The notes under the pieces were generated by a model. It saw only the letters and a program-made list of their open reading frames with translations, had not been told where the DNA came from and did no database searches. A stretch of DNA of 64,000 bases from Roseiarcus sp963782255 (lineage in GTDB: Bacteria > Pseudomonadota > Alphaproteobacteria > Rhizobiales > Beijerinckiaceae): positions 5,704,001 to 5,768,000 of the forward strand of contig CAWAIS010000001.1 in the NCBI GenBank assembly GCA_963782255.1, given 5' to 3'. Below are positions 18,107 to 27,469 of the stretch, one piece after another (the stretch's first letter is position 1; every line of letters begins with the position of its first letter). The translations under genes were made by a program, and so were the position numbers.

Positions 18107-18982
18107 ATGTCCGACAAGCCCATCAACCCGCTGCGTCAGCGCATGATCGACGACATGACGGCGCGTCGGTTCAAGGAGAAGGTGCAGAAGGACTACGTCC
18201 GGCACGTCAGGACCTTTACGGCCTTCCTGGGCCGGTCGCCCGATACGGCGACGAAGGAGGACCTTCGCCGCTTTCAGTTGCATCTGGCGCAGCAGCAGAT
18301 CAGCCCAGGTTCGATCAACGCCGCCGTCACCGCGCTTCGGTTCTTCTTCACCGTGACGCTCGAACGGCCAGACCTCGTTCGTCCTCTGACGATCGTGAAC
18401 AAGCCGCGCAGGGCGCCGGTCGTGCTCAGCCAGGAAGAGGTCGCGCTCCTGCTCGAAGCCGCGCCGGGCCTGAAGTACAAGGCCGCGCTCAGCGTCGCCT
18501 ACGGCGCGGGCCTGCGCGTGTCCGAGGTCGCGCACCTGAAGGTGTCCGACATCGACAGCCAGCGCATGACGCTTCGGGTCGAGCAGGGCAAAGGGCAGCG
18601 GGACCGTTATGTGATGCTGTCGCCGCAACTGCTCGAACTGTTGCGCGCATGGTGGAAGGCGGCGCGGCCGCGGGCCTGGCTGTTCCCCGGCCAAAACCCG
18701 GTCAACCCGATCACCGCCCGTCAGCTCAATCGCGCCGTCACCGCCGCCAAAGACCTGGCCGGCATCTCCAAGCGCGTGTCGCCGCATACGCTGCGGCACA
18801 GCTTCGCCACCCATCTGCTCGAACAGGACGTCGACATTCGCGTGATCCAGGTGTTGCTCGGCCACGCCAAGCTCGAGACGACCGCGCTCTACACCCAGGT
18901 CGCGGTCAACACGATCCGCGACGTCAAGAGCCCGCTCGAGCGGCTCGGCGTCAACCTGGCGAAGCGAAAGCCGGCCGACTGA
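18107..18982 (+). CDS. Tyrosine recombinase of IS91 copy A
   Basis: 291 residues. The N-terminal SAM-like core-binding domain (RQRMIDDMTARRFKEKVQKDYVRHVRTFTAFL) is followed by a catalytic domain with Arg in AYGAGLRVSEVAHL, HTLRHSFATHLL, LGHAKLETTALYTQV and the Tyr nucleophile. CAGGAG stands 8 nt upstream of ATG 18107. A hairpin CATGGGGTT-C-AACCCCATG lies just before that ribosome site, placed to regulate. It is 10 nt from the IS91 transposase start, so they are probably co-transcribed. Such recombinases are recurrent partners of this IS91 subgroup; their role in transposition is not settled. Confidence 0.9.
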   Translation: MSDKPINPLRQRMIDDMTARRFKEKVQKDYVRHVRTFTAFLGRSPDTATKEDLRRFQLHLAQQQISPGSINAAVTALRFFFTVTLERPDLVRPLTIVNKPRRAPVVLSQEEVALLLEAAPGLKYKAALSVAYGAGLRVSEVAHLKVSDIDSQRMTLRVEQGKGQRDRYVMLSPQLLELLRAWWKAARPRAWLFPGQNPVNPITARQLNRAVTAAKDLAGISKRVSPHTLRHSFATHLLEQDVDIRVIQVLLGHAKLETTALYTQVAVNTIRDVKSPLERLGVNLAKRKPAD

Positions 18983-19969
18983 CCGCGGCCGCATGGCGCG
19001 GCCACCGGGTCACCACCTGGAGGTCGCCGACGTCTTTCGCGCCCACGGGGCGGCCTGGCGAATGGCCAACGCCGGTCACGTGAGCCTCGACCAGTTGAAG
19101 GTCATGTCGGCGATCGAGACCTGTCGCACAGCCGCGCTCGGCGGACACGTCGAGCGCTGCGAGGACTGTGCGCACGAACGGATCTCCTACAATTCCTGCC
19201 GCAATCGCCACTGCCCGAAGTGCCAGGCGGCCGCGGCGAGGGAATGGCTCGAAGACCGCGAGGCCGAACTCCTGCCGGTTCCCTATTACCACGTCGTCTT
19301 CACCCTGCCGGCGTCGATCGGCGCCGTCGCGTTCCAGAACAAGTCCCCCGTCTACGACCTCCTGTTCAGGACCGCCGCCCAGACGCTGACCACGATCGCG
19401 GCCGACCCGAAGCATCTGGGCGCGCGCATCGGCCTGACCGCCGTACTGCACACCTGGGGCTCGGCGCTGACCCACCATCCGCACGTCCACGTCATCGTTC
19501 CCGGCGGCGGCCTGTCGCTGGACGGATCGCGCTGGATCGCCTGCAAGCCCGGCTTCTTCCTGCCCGTGCGGATGCTGTCGCGTCTCTTCCGCCGGCTCTT
19601 CCTCGAAGGGCTCGCAGCCCTGCATGCGGCCGGACGCCTCGTCTTCCTCGGCGACCTCGCGCGGCTCGCCGACAAAGCCGCCTTCGACGCCGTCCTCGCG
19701 CCGCTGCGCCGATCGGAATGGATCGTCTATGCCAAGAGGCCGTTCGCCGGGCCGAAGGCCGTGCTCGCCTATCTCGCCCGCTACACCCACCGCGTCGCGA
19801 TCTCGAACTCCAGGCTCATGGAGCTGGACGACAAGGGCGTCACATTCAAGTGGAAGGACTATCGGGTCGAAGGCCGCGACCGGTTCAAGACCATGACGCT
19901 CGCGGCCCACGAGTTCATCCGCCGCTTTCTCCTGCACGTGCTGCCGAGCGGCTTCCACCGCATCCGACA

Positions 19970-20235
19970 TATGTGGACGGCCTCTTGGCAAGTGGTTTTC
20001 GACGCTCTGATCGCTTTGGTCGGCTGCGGTCATATGTCCGGCCTGTTGGTGCGGTATAGGACCGCTGGCCCTGATGATATTCGACAGTCCTGGTCCCTAT
20101 CACTACGGCGAGCTCGGGGCTCGTGGCGGATGTCAGGGTGTCCTGGGCTTTCGTTGCGACCGTGTCGTTCATCACGTCGTTGCGCTTGCCAATCTCTTCG
20201 AAACTGAAACGTCTATCTTGGAGAGCTCTTTGTCG
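19970..20235 (-). ncRNA. Candidate bridge/seekRNA region of IS110 element A
   Basis: This is the 266-bp non-coding end downstream of the transposase stop. In IS1111-type elements a structured guide RNA (seekRNA or bridge RNA) pairing with donor and target is encoded on that side. I infer the RNA from position and family only; no fold was computed. The other non-coding end is only 78 bp. Confidence 0.4.
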
Positions 20236-21261
20236 TCAGGCCTTCGTGTAAAGTTCGGTTCGGAAGGCTTCGCCGGTCGACATCATCGCCCAGGCGATTC
20301 TGGCCAGCTTGTTGGCCAGGGCGACGGCGACGACGCGCTCGGGCTTCCTGGCCCTCATGGCGACGATCCATTCGGCCAGGGCGCCTTTGTATTTATGGGC
20401 CACGCGCAAAACCGACGTGCATCCCACGACCAGCATCTTGCGCAAATACCGGTTACCCTTTTTGGTGATAGCGCCGAGCTTGTCCTTGCCGCCGCTCGAG
20501 TGCTGGCTCGGAGTAATGCCCAGAGACGCGCTGAAATCGCTTCCCGACCTGAAGACGCTGGGATCGGGATTGAAAGCGACCATCGCTGATGCGATCAGCG
20601 GGCCGAAGGCGGGGATCTCGTCCAGCAACCGGCTCGTCTGGTTCTTGCCGCTCGCCCGGGCGATCGTCTTCTCCAGATCGTCGATCTTTTCGTCGAGGCC
20701 GTCGCTGTGCGAAGCCAGCATCGCGGTTGCTTGCTTGGCCTCTTCGGGAAGGGTCTCGTCGGCTTGCGCGAGCGCCAGCAATTCCTTGACCCGGTGGATG
20801 CCCTTGGGCGCGATCAAGCCGAACTCCGAGAGATGACCGCGCAGCGCATTGACGGTCATGGTTCGCTGCTTGACCAGCAATTCCCGAGTCTTGTGCAGCA
20901 TCAGCACGGCTTGCTGATCCGCGCTCTTGATCGGCACGAACCGCATCTCGGGCCGCGACATGGCCTCGCAGATCGCAGCCGCGTCGTTCGCATCGTTCTT
21001 GCCGCGCTTGACGTAGGGTTTCGTGTAAGCAGGAGGAATCAAGACCACTTCGTGCCCCAACGCCCGGATCTCCCGCGCCCAGTAATGGGACGATCCACAA
21101 GCCTCCATCCCGACGCGGCAGGGCGCCGCTTGGGCGAAGAAAGCAAGCACCTTACCTCGGCTCAATTTGCGCGTAACCGCAGGCGCACCCTCGCGCTCGA
21201 TTGCATGCACCTGGAAAAAGTTCTTCGCCAGGTCGATCCCAATCCTGATAAAGGTCTTCAT
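20236..21261 (-). CDS. IS110-family (IS1111-group) transposase, copy A
   Basis: 341 residues starting at ATG 21261 (MKTFIRIGIDLAKNFFQVHAIE). The N-terminal RuvC-like DEDD domain shows GIDLAKN, GMEACGSSHYWAREI and KNDANDAAAICEA. The C-terminal transposase_20 region contains IPAFGPLIASAMVA and SLGITPSQHSSGGKDKLGAITKKGNRYLRKMLVVG with the conserved Ser. Length is normal and the frame intact. The longer frame to 21435 runs through the element end into IS91 sequence and is not used. Confidence 0.92.
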   Translation of the reverse strand: MKTFIRIGIDLAKNFFQVHAIEREGAPAVTRKLSRGKVLAFFAQAAPCRVGMEACGSSHYWAREIRALGHEVVLIPPAYTKPYVKRGKNDANDAAAICEAMSRPEMRFVPIKSADQQAVLMLHKTRELLVKQRTMTVNALRGHLSEFGLIAPKGIHRVKELLALAQADETLPEEAKQATAMLASHSDGLDEKIDDLEKTIARASGKNQTSRLLDEIPAFGPLIASAMVAFNPDPSVFRSGSDFSASLGITPSQHSSGGKDKLGAITKKGNRYLRKMLVVGCTSVLRVAHKYKGALAEWIVAMRARKPERVVAVALANKLARIAWAMMSTGEAFRTELYTKA

Positions 21262-21940
21262 GGACGGCTTCCCTATCCGCGACCTGCACCGGTCACGCCT
21301 TGGCACTTGATGCCGTTCGGGTGAGGCCGTCCACATCATCACTACGGCCTCTTCGCCGGCGCGGTCCGAGCCAGCAACATCGAGCGCGTCCGCCAGGCGC
21401 TCGCCGCGCCCGAGGCTGCACCCGAGGGCTCGCACGCCGAGACCGACGGCCAGGCCGAAGCCGTTTCGCCGGCGCGGCGCTGCCCCTGCTGCGGCGGCCG
21501 GATGATCATTGTCGAGACGTTCGAAGGGCCGCGCCCCGCGCGATCGCCTTCCCCAAGCCGGATCAGGATCGACACGTCATGACCGACGCCGCGCGTCCCG
21601 CCTCGCAGCGCCGCTTCCCCTCGCCTCCAGCCGCACGCCGGAGCAGGAACGCGACGTCCTCCCGACGTCCGCACAGGCTCTCCAGCCGCCGAGCCCATCC
21701 CCGTCGCCCTCATCCGCGCCCGACAAGAAGCCCGTCGTCTCGGCTCCCGACGATGAAACCGACCGCCTTCCGCCACCGCCCCCAAATCGGCGATCCGACC
21801 GCGATCCTCAAATCCCCATAGGCCGCGCTCGGTCAAACAGCGCCCTTCCTCCCCGCGGTTTCCTCCTTACGAGGCTTTCAAACGCCGGCCCCCGCGTCTC
21901 GCACGACCGTCCGAAAGGGCCGGCGTCTGAAACCCTTCAG

Positions 21941-22035
21941 TTCAGCCGACATTGCGGGTAGCGAGCGCGAACGTCGCAAGTAGGCGAGGAAGCGGACTTA
22001 CAGGGCCGCCCGCGAAGGCGCAGACTCCGCCCTGA
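21941..22035. repeat. 95-bp sequence shared with the flank of IS91 copy D
   Basis: Directly beyond the IS91 right end, this 95-bp stretch recurs exactly, inverted, at 42946-43040 beside copy D, but not beside copies B or C. Past it the two flanks diverge. Confidence 0.85.
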
Positions 22036-22194
22036 CCAGACGTTCCCATTAATGCTCCGATCCGCCCCGTGGGCCGCCCCTTGAAAAGTCGAGGCGGTAG
22101 CGGGCTATCGTCGCGGCAGGCGAGGGGCACTCGGGCGATCAGCGACGGTCGTCGCGGAGCAGGACTCCGATCGTGGCTGATCTGCGCCCCACCT

Positions 22195-23658
22195 TCACGT
22201 GGCGCCTACCGAAACTGTGCGCGTCCTGCTCACTGCGCTGACGACGGTCAACGCGACGATATTTGCGGCAAGCGCGATGACGCCGACGTTGAGGTCGCGG
22301 ATTGCTTCCGGCAGGGCGGGGAACAGCGAGCCGATGGTCGCATGAGTGAAGCTGAGGATGGCGGCGACGACCGCGCCAACCAGAATTCCGGCGAAGGCGC
22401 CGGCCGGAGTCGCCGGATTGCGCGGCATCAGGCTCGCGATGACAGCAGGAAAGAGCTGGGTGACGAAGCTGTAGCCCACCAGAAGCATCGCCACGATCGT
22501 CGCGTTGCCGGTTAAGGTAAAGTAGACGGCGACCAGCATCACGACCGGCACGAGCCACTTGGCGAGGGCCACGGTCTGATCGTCGCTCGCCTTCTGACGC
22601 AAGAGGCCAATCAGGTTTTTGGAAAGCAGCATCGCCGCGGTCATTGCGATCAGCGAGCCTGGGACCAGCGCGGTGAAGACGCCCGCCGCGCCGATCAAGC
22701 CGACTACGGCCGGCGGGAACTGCTGCGCCGCCAGCTTAAACAGCGCGAGATTGGTGTCCCCTCCCTTCAGTCCCGGCACTTGCAGCACAGCGGCGAAGCC
22801 GACGAAGAACACAAACAGCAATATGAGCTGGTAAATCGGCAAAACGATCGCGTTCCGCCGGAAGACGCGTGCGTCCTTCGCCGAGTAGCAGGCGGAGAAG
22901 GAGTGCGGCCACATGAAGAAGCCGATGGCTGTCAAGAGCACGGTGGAAACGAACCAGGCGACGCTCTGCCCGCTTGCCGGAAAGACGAGAAACCCGGGCT
23001 TGGCGGCGGCGATCTGCTCGAACATCGGGCCGATGCCGCCATAGAGATGCGACGGCAGATAGAGGCCTAAGAAGAGTGCCACGCCGAGGATCAGGATGTC
23101 CTTGACCACCGACGTATAAGCCGAGCCGCGGATGCCGGACGTCATGACATAGACCGTGACGATCGCGGCGCCAATCCAGATCGCCGCGTCCCTGGGGATG
23201 GCTCCGTAGCCTGCCGCCGTGACGATGATGCCAAGCCCGGTGAGCTGCAGCACGAGATAGGGGATCAGCGCCACCAGATCGACGATTGAGACCAACACGC
23301 CGAGCATCGGGCTCGCATATTTGCGGACGAAGAAATCCGGCTGCGAGTGCAGCCCGTTCTGCCTGGCGTAGCTCCAGACGAGGGGCAGCAGGAAATAGGC
23401 GATCACGTAGGCGAGCGAGCCGTAGGCCAGGATGTAATAGACCGGAGCTCCCTGCCCGTAGGAGAAGCCGGACGCGCCGAGAAAGGTGAAGGTGGTGTAG
23501 ATCTCGCCGGCCAGCAGCAGGAAGACGAAGATCCAACCAAAGCCGCGCCCGCCCACCGCCCACTGCTCGAGGTCCATGTCTCTCCCGGCGCGGGCGGCTA
23601 CGCCCAGAGCCAAGGCGGCGAGTGCGGCGAGCGCGATCAGGATCAATGCCGCGGTCAT
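22195..23658 (-). CDS. Sodium:solute symporter (SSS family)
   Basis: A 487-residue inner-membrane protein with about 13 hydrophobic helices. SSS hallmarks are visible: an N-terminal WAVGGRGFGWIF motif, then the GEIYTTFTFLGASGFSYGQG and WPHSFSACYSAKD regions and a late GSLIAMTAAMLLSKNL helix. It imports an organic solute (carboxylate, pantothenate-like or amino acid) with Na+. It overlaps the DUF3311 gene by 4 nt (ATGA), the usual pairing for one branch of this family. Substrate cannot be read from sequence. Confidence 0.88.
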   Translation of the reverse strand: MTAALILIALAALAALALGVAARAGRDMDLEQWAVGGRGFGWIFVFLLLAGEIYTTFTFLGASGFSYGQGAPVYYILAYGSLAYVIAYFLLPLVWSYARQNGLHSQPDFFVRKYASPMLGVLVSIVDLVALIPYLVLQLTGLGIIVTAAGYGAIPRDAAIWIGAAIVTVYVMTSGIRGSAYTSVVKDILILGVALFLGLYLPSHLYGGIGPMFEQIAAAKPGFLVFPASGQSVAWFVSTVLLTAIGFFMWPHSFSACYSAKDARVFRRNAIVLPIYQLILLFVFFVGFAAVLQVPGLKGGDTNLALFKLAAQQFPPAVVGLIGAAGVFTALVPGSLIAMTAAMLLSKNLIGLLRQKASDDQTVALAKWLVPVVMLVAVYFTLTGNATIVAMLLVGYSFVTQLFPAVIASLMPRNPATPAGAFAGILVGAVVAAILSFTHATIGSLFPALPEAIRDLNVGVIALAANIVALTVVSAVSRTRTVSVGAT

Positions 23659-23852
23659 GGGGCGTCTTCGCGGTTAGCCGGATCGATCAGATAAACGACG
23701 GCCATGATGATCGCCGTCAACACAACCCAGACCGAGATCCAGCCGAGGGGGAAAGGCATCCCGAGGATGAACGGATCAACCTCGTTATGGACCGCCGGAC
23801 CCACCAGCATGCCGATGAACGGAATGACGGCCAGCCAGTGCATGGGTTTCAT
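23655..23852 (-). CDS. DUF3311 small membrane protein
   Basis: 65 residues with two transmembrane helices (WLAVIPFIGMLVG and WISVWVVLTAIIMAVVYLID) and the short VDPFILGMPFPLG link typical of DUF3311. It precedes and overlaps the symporter by ATGA, so the two are translationally coupled. It is presumed an accessory subunit of the SSS transporter; its role is unknown. Confidence 0.85.
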   Translation of the reverse strand: MKPMHWLAVIPFIGMLVGPAVHNEVDPFILGMPFPLGWISVWVVLTAIIMAVVYLIDPANREDAP

Positions 23853-24030
23853 TAGATCTCTCCGATATGCCGGCTCGCGATCGAGGCTCGCTTAGGGAGC
23901 ATACCGGGTACAGCCGCGCAAGCCGCTCCGCAGCAACCGATTGACACGTTTGCAACGGCGTCACGACGAACGCCCAACGGAACGCCTGAGATGAAGGACC
24001 GGTCCTGGCGCAATCTACGCGTTCAGTCTA

Positions 24031-24095
24031 AGCCCGCTTTCTCGCGCTTCCCGCCCGTTCATAGGGCCGACCTTGAAGGCCCGCAATGGGTCGGT
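24031..24095. repeat. REP-like intergenic repeat, imperfect inverted repeat
   Basis: This stretch (built around CCGCCCGTTC...GCAATGGG) resembles 33871-33920 and can form a stem. It lies in the 268-bp gap between the DUF3311 gene and the integrase gene, which otherwise shows nothing. Confidence 0.45.
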
Positions 24096-24120
24096 AGCCG
24101 CCTTTGCTGCGACGCAGCCG

Positions 24121-25335
24121 TCATGCTGGCCGCTTGAACGTTAGTACGTTCTCGCCCGCGCTGCCGTCGCAGAACCGCGACCATGCGTCCATCAACTCGC
24201 GGCGGCGAGCGAGCGCATCGCTTCTCCGGTAAGCCTGTTCGGCCTTGTCGCCGATCGCATGCGCTAGCGCATGCTCGGCAAGCTCACGCGGGAAATGCGT
24301 TTCGTTGCCGGCCCAATCGCGGAACGATGATCGGAAGCCGTGCGTCGTGTAAGGCGACTTGAACCGGCGCAACAGCATCTCAAACGCCATGCCCGAAAGC
24401 GGGCTTCCGGGCCGTTGGCCGGGGAAAACATAGTCGCCGGTCCGCCCGGCTTTCATTTCCGCGAGGATCGCGAGCGCGCGATCGGACAGGGGAACGCGAT
24501 GCTCGCGCGCCGCCTTCGTGCGGGCAGGCGGGACCGTCCAAACTTTCCCGTCCAAGTCGAATTCGTCCCAACGCGCCGCCAGCGTCTCGCCCGATCGCGT
24601 CGCCGTCAGAATGCAAAATTCGAGGGCGCGCGCCGCCGTCGCATCCCGCTGGCGAAGTCCAGCGATGAACGCGGAAACGTCGGCGTAGGGCATAGCCGCG
24701 TGGTGGCCTCGCGTCAGTTTGGCGCGCTTCGGCAAGAGCTTGTCGAGATGGCCACGCCAACGCGCCGGGTTAGCTTCGTTGCGATTGATGAAGCCGCGCG
24801 CTTTCGCCGCGTCCAACACAGCCTCGACGCGCCCGCGAAGGCGAGAAGCAGTTTCAGGAGCTCGCGTCCATAGCGGTTGCAAGACCGACAACACGGCTTC
24901 CGTGTCGATCGCGTCAACGGGCGTGTCCCGGATCGGCTCGCAATACCGCGTGAGCGTCATCGCCCATTGCGCCTTGTGCTTGTCGTTGCGCCAGCCGCCT
25001 TTGTGCGCCGCAAGGAAATCGTCCGCCACCTTGCCGAACGTCGGGACCGCAGCCGCGTCCGGCTTGTTCCATTCGGCGATTGGATCGACCCCAGACTTGA
25101 CTAAGCCGCGTCCCTCGGCCGCCTTCTCGCGCGCCGCCTTCAAAGACACGCCGCCCTTGGCCGCCGAGCCCAAGCCCGCCTCGCGAAGCTTGCCGCGCCA
25201 CGTGTAGAGAAAAACCCAACGTCGCCGGCCTTCGCCCGAAATCGAGAGGTAGAGGCCCCCGCCATCCGAATGCCTGCCCGGCTTCGAAATCGTCTCCGCT
25301 TCCCGAGCCGTCAGTTTATGGATCGCCCGCGCCAT
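24121..25335 (-). CDS. P4-type tyrosine integrase (DUF4102 N-terminus)
   Basis: 404 residues from ATG 25335 (MARAIHKLTAREAETISKPG). The N-terminal DUF4102 arm-binding domain (GRHSDGGGLYLSIS, RWVFLYTWRGKLREAGLG) is followed by a core-binding domain and a catalytic domain with Arg in ILTATRSGETLAARWDEF, HGFRSSFRDWA and the Tyr in DKAEQAYRRSD. Such integrases insert genomic islands at tRNA 3' ends. The gene lies within the inverted IS91 pair, next to a possible tRNA-Ser 3' remnant. It is complete and probably functional. Confidence 0.9.
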   Translation of the reverse strand: MARAIHKLTAREAETISKPGRHSDGGGLYLSISGEGRRRWVFLYTWRGKLREAGLGSAAKGGVSLKAAREKAAEGRGLVKSGVDPIAEWNKPDAAAVPTFGKVADDFLAAHKGGWRNDKHKAQWAMTLTRYCEPIRDTPVDAIDTEAVLSVLQPLWTRAPETASRLRGRVEAVLDAAKARGFINRNEANPARWRGHLDKLLPKRAKLTRGHHAAMPYADVSAFIAGLRQRDATAARALEFCILTATRSGETLAARWDEFDLDGKVWTVPPARTKAAREHRVPLSDRALAILAEMKAGRTGDYVFPGQRPGSPLSGMAFEMLLRRFKSPYTTHGFRSSFRDWAGNETHFPRELAEHALAHAIGDKAEQAYRRSDALARRRELMDAWSRFCDGSAGENVLTFKRPA

Positions 25336-25506
25336 GTCGGCCCCCGGCCCCAATCCGGCCCTAATACCGGCCCCAATAATCTAATGCGCTTGGGGGAGAC
25401 GTCAAGAGATACTGGCGGACGGTGTGTTCAATAAATTACTGAAAACACATCGATTTACGAGACAGGATGGAACGCGCTGAAGCTTGGGCGGACGCTAGAA
25501 AGGCGG

Positions 25507-25521
25507 TCTCCCTCTCCGCCA
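25507..25521 (+). other. Possible att remnant (tRNA-Ser 3' end)
   Basis: The last 14 bases of this stretch, CTCCCTCTCCGCCA, match the 3' end (acceptor side plus CCA) of typical alphaproteobacterial tRNA-Ser as I remember it; no tRNA body precedes it. It lies 170 bp from the start of the P4-type integrase, where an att direct repeat would be expected. The rest of the 430-bp gap between integrase and IS91 copy B holds no gene. Confidence 0.35.
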
Positions 25522-26443
25522 GCTATCTCGATAAGCCATTGAGGTTAAGGCGTAACTGAAACGGCTTATGGACAGACCCACATTTCGGCCCACAGAACGG
25601 CGCGCGCGGGCGTGGTAATTTAAGCAATGATAGAGTCTGTGCTTCGGTCCCCCTGCTGCGGGCGACCGGAGTCGACCCATTGCAGACGTTCAAATTCCTA
25701 CCGATGGACGGCCGCAATGCGCAAATAGCGGTCGCTCGCCGACGGCTCTGCGAACGGGCGAGTTCTGAAGGGTTTCAGACGCCGGCCCTTTCGGACGGTC
25801 GTGCGAGACGCGGGGGCCGGCGTTTGAAAGCCTCGTAAGGAGGAAACCGCGGGGAGGAAGGGCGCTGTTTGACCGAGCGCGGCCTATGGGGATTTGAGGA
25901 TCGCGGTCGGATCGCCGATTTGGGGGCGGTGGCGGAAGGCGGTCGGTTTCATCGTCGGGAGCCGAGACGACGGGCTTCTTGTCGGGCGCGGATGAGGGCG
26001 ACGGGGATGGGCTCGGCGGCTGGAGAGCCTGTGCGGACGTCGGGAGGACGTCGCGTTCCTGCTCCGGCGTGCGGCTGGAGGCGAGGGGAAGCGGCGCTGC
26101 GAGGCGGGACGCGCGGCGTCGGTCATGACGTGTCGATCCTGATCCGGCTTGGGGAAGGCGATCGCGCGGGGCGCGGCCCTTCGAACGTCTCGACAATGAT
26201 CATCCGGCCGCCGCAGCAGGGGCAGCGCCGCGCCGGCGAAACGGCTTCGGCCTGGCCGTCGGTCTCGGCGTGCGAGCCCTCGGGTGCAGCCTCGGGCGCG
26301 GCGAGCGCCTGGCGGACGCGCTCGATGTTGCTGGCTCGGACCGCGCCGGCGAAGAGGCCGTAGTGATGATGTGGACGGCCTCACCCGAACGGCATCAAGT
26401 GCCAAGGCGTGACCGGTGCAGGTCGCGGATAGGGAAGCCGTCC

Positions 26444-27469
26444 ATGAAGACCTTTATCAGGATTGGGATCGACCTGGCGAAGAACTTTTTCCAGGTGCAT
26501 GCAATCGAGCGCGAGGGTGCGCCTGCGGTTACGCGCAAATTGAGCCGAGGTAAGGTGCTTGCTTTCTTCGCCCAAGCGGCGCCATGCCGCGTCGGGATGG
26601 AGGCTTGTGGATCGTCCCATTACTGGGCGCGGGAGATCCGGGCGTTGGGGCACGAAGTGGTCTTGATTCCTCCTGCTTACACGAAACCCTACGTCAAGCG
26701 CGGCAAGAACGATGCGAACGACGCGGCTGCGATCTGCGAGGCCATGTCGCGGCCCGAGATGCGGTTCGTGCCGATCAAGAGCGCGGATCAGCAAGCCGTG
26801 CTGATGCTGCACAAGACTCGGGAATTGCTGGTCAAGCAGCGAACCATGACCGTCAATGCGCTGCGCGGTCATCTCTCGGAGTTCGGCTTGATCGCGCCCA
26901 AGGGCATCCACCGGGTCAAGGAATTGCTGGCGCTCGCGCAAGCCGACGAGACCCTTCCCGAAGAGGCCAAGCAAGCAACCGCGATGCTGGCTTCGCACAG
27001 CGACGGCCTCGACGAAAAGATCGACGATCTGGAGAAGACGATCGCCCGGGCGAGCGGCAAGAACCAGACGAGCCGGTTGCTGGACGAGATCCCCGCCTTC
27101 GGCCCGCTGATCGCATCAGCGATGGTCGCTTTCAATCCCGATCCCAGCGTCTTCAGGTCGGGAAGCGATTTCAGCGCGTCTCTGGGCATTACTCCGAGCC
27201 AGCACTCGAGCGGCGGCAAGGACAAGCTCGGCGCTATCACCAAAAAGGGTAACCGGTATTTGCGCAAGATGCTGGTCGTGGGATGCACGTCGGTTTTGCG
27301 CGTGGCCCATAAATACAAAGGCGCCCTGGCCGAATGGATCGTCGCCATGAGGGCCAGGAAGCCCGAGCGCGTCGTCGCCGTCGCCCTGGCCAACAAGCTG
27401 GCCAGAATCGCCTGGGCGATGATGTCGACCGGCGAAGCCTTCCGAACCGAACTTTACACGAAGGCCTGA
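26444..27469 (+). CDS. IS110-family (IS1111-group) transposase, copy B
   Basis: 341 residues, identical over the compared regions to the copy A protein: DEDD motifs GIDLAKN, GMEACG and KNDANDAAA in the N-terminal half and the conserved Ser region SQHSSGGKD in the C-terminal half. The start ATG 26444 follows the short 5' non-coding end. Confidence 0.92.
   Translation: MKTFIRIGIDLAKNFFQVHAIEREGAPAVTRKLSRGKVLAFFAQAAPCRVGMEACGSSHYWAREIRALGHEVVLIPPAYTKPYVKRGKNDANDAAAICEAMSRPEMRFVPIKSADQQAVLMLHKTRELLVKQRTMTVNALRGHLSEFGLIAPKGIHRVKELLALAQADETLPEEAKQATAMLASHSDGLDEKIDDLEKTIARASGKNQTSRLLDEIPAFGPLIASAMVAFNPDPSVFRSGSDFSASLGITPSQHSSGGKDKLGAITKKGNRYLRKMLVVGCTSVLRVAHKYKGALAEWIVAMRARKPERVVAVALANKLARIAWAMMSTGEAFRTELYTKA

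Larger units (their letters stand above)
19970..21339 (-). mobile_element. IS110/IS1111-type element inside IS91 copy A (1370 bp)
   Basis: It is defined against uninterrupted copies C and D: the target CCGACACTACGG is split with a shared CA on both sides (19968-19969 and 21340-21341). Subterminal 14-bp inverted repeats ATGTGGACGGCCTC are at 19971-19984 and, inverted, 21323-21336. Subterminal repeats and a shared core dinucleotide instead of a duplication are IS1111-group features. It carries one transposase gene with a long non-coding stretch on its 3' side. Confidence 0.9.
18993..21582 (+). pseudogene. IS91-family HUH transposase of copy A, split by IS110 insertion
   Basis: The coding sequence is 18993-19969 plus 21342-21582; joined across one CA it gives 405 residues, like intact copy D. 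It has an N-terminal zinc cluster (CEDC...CRNRHCPKC), the HUH metal motif HPHVHVIVPGG, the catalytic Tyr region AYLARYTHRVAIS and a C-terminal zinc knuckle CPCCGGRM. The insertion follows GFHRIR at about residue 325, so both catalytic motifs remain in the first part, which now reads on into IS110 sequence to 20207. Residual activity is possible but unproven. Confidence 0.9.
17992..21940 (+). mobile_element. IS91-family element copy A, interrupted by IS110 element (3949 bp)
   Basis: Boundaries come from comparison with copy B (25765-29713), which has exactly the same length in the opposite orientation. The left end begins CTAAACCGC and contains the small hairpin ACCGC-TCGC-GCGGT. The right end is CTGAAACCCTTCAG, preceded by a larger stem built on ACGCCGGCCC/GGGCCGGCGT. 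Cargo: a tyrosine recombinase, then a rolling-circle (HUH) transposase broken by a 1370-bp IS110-type element. HUH elements move by a one-ended rolling-circle route, so no target duplication is expected. Confidence 0.88.

Noticed and set aside
25882..26405. ORFs in the IS91 right end, repeated in all four copies (such as the 164- and 173-codon frames)
   Set aside because: Overlapping frames in several phases within GC-rich terminal DNA and beyond the transposase stop; no domains.
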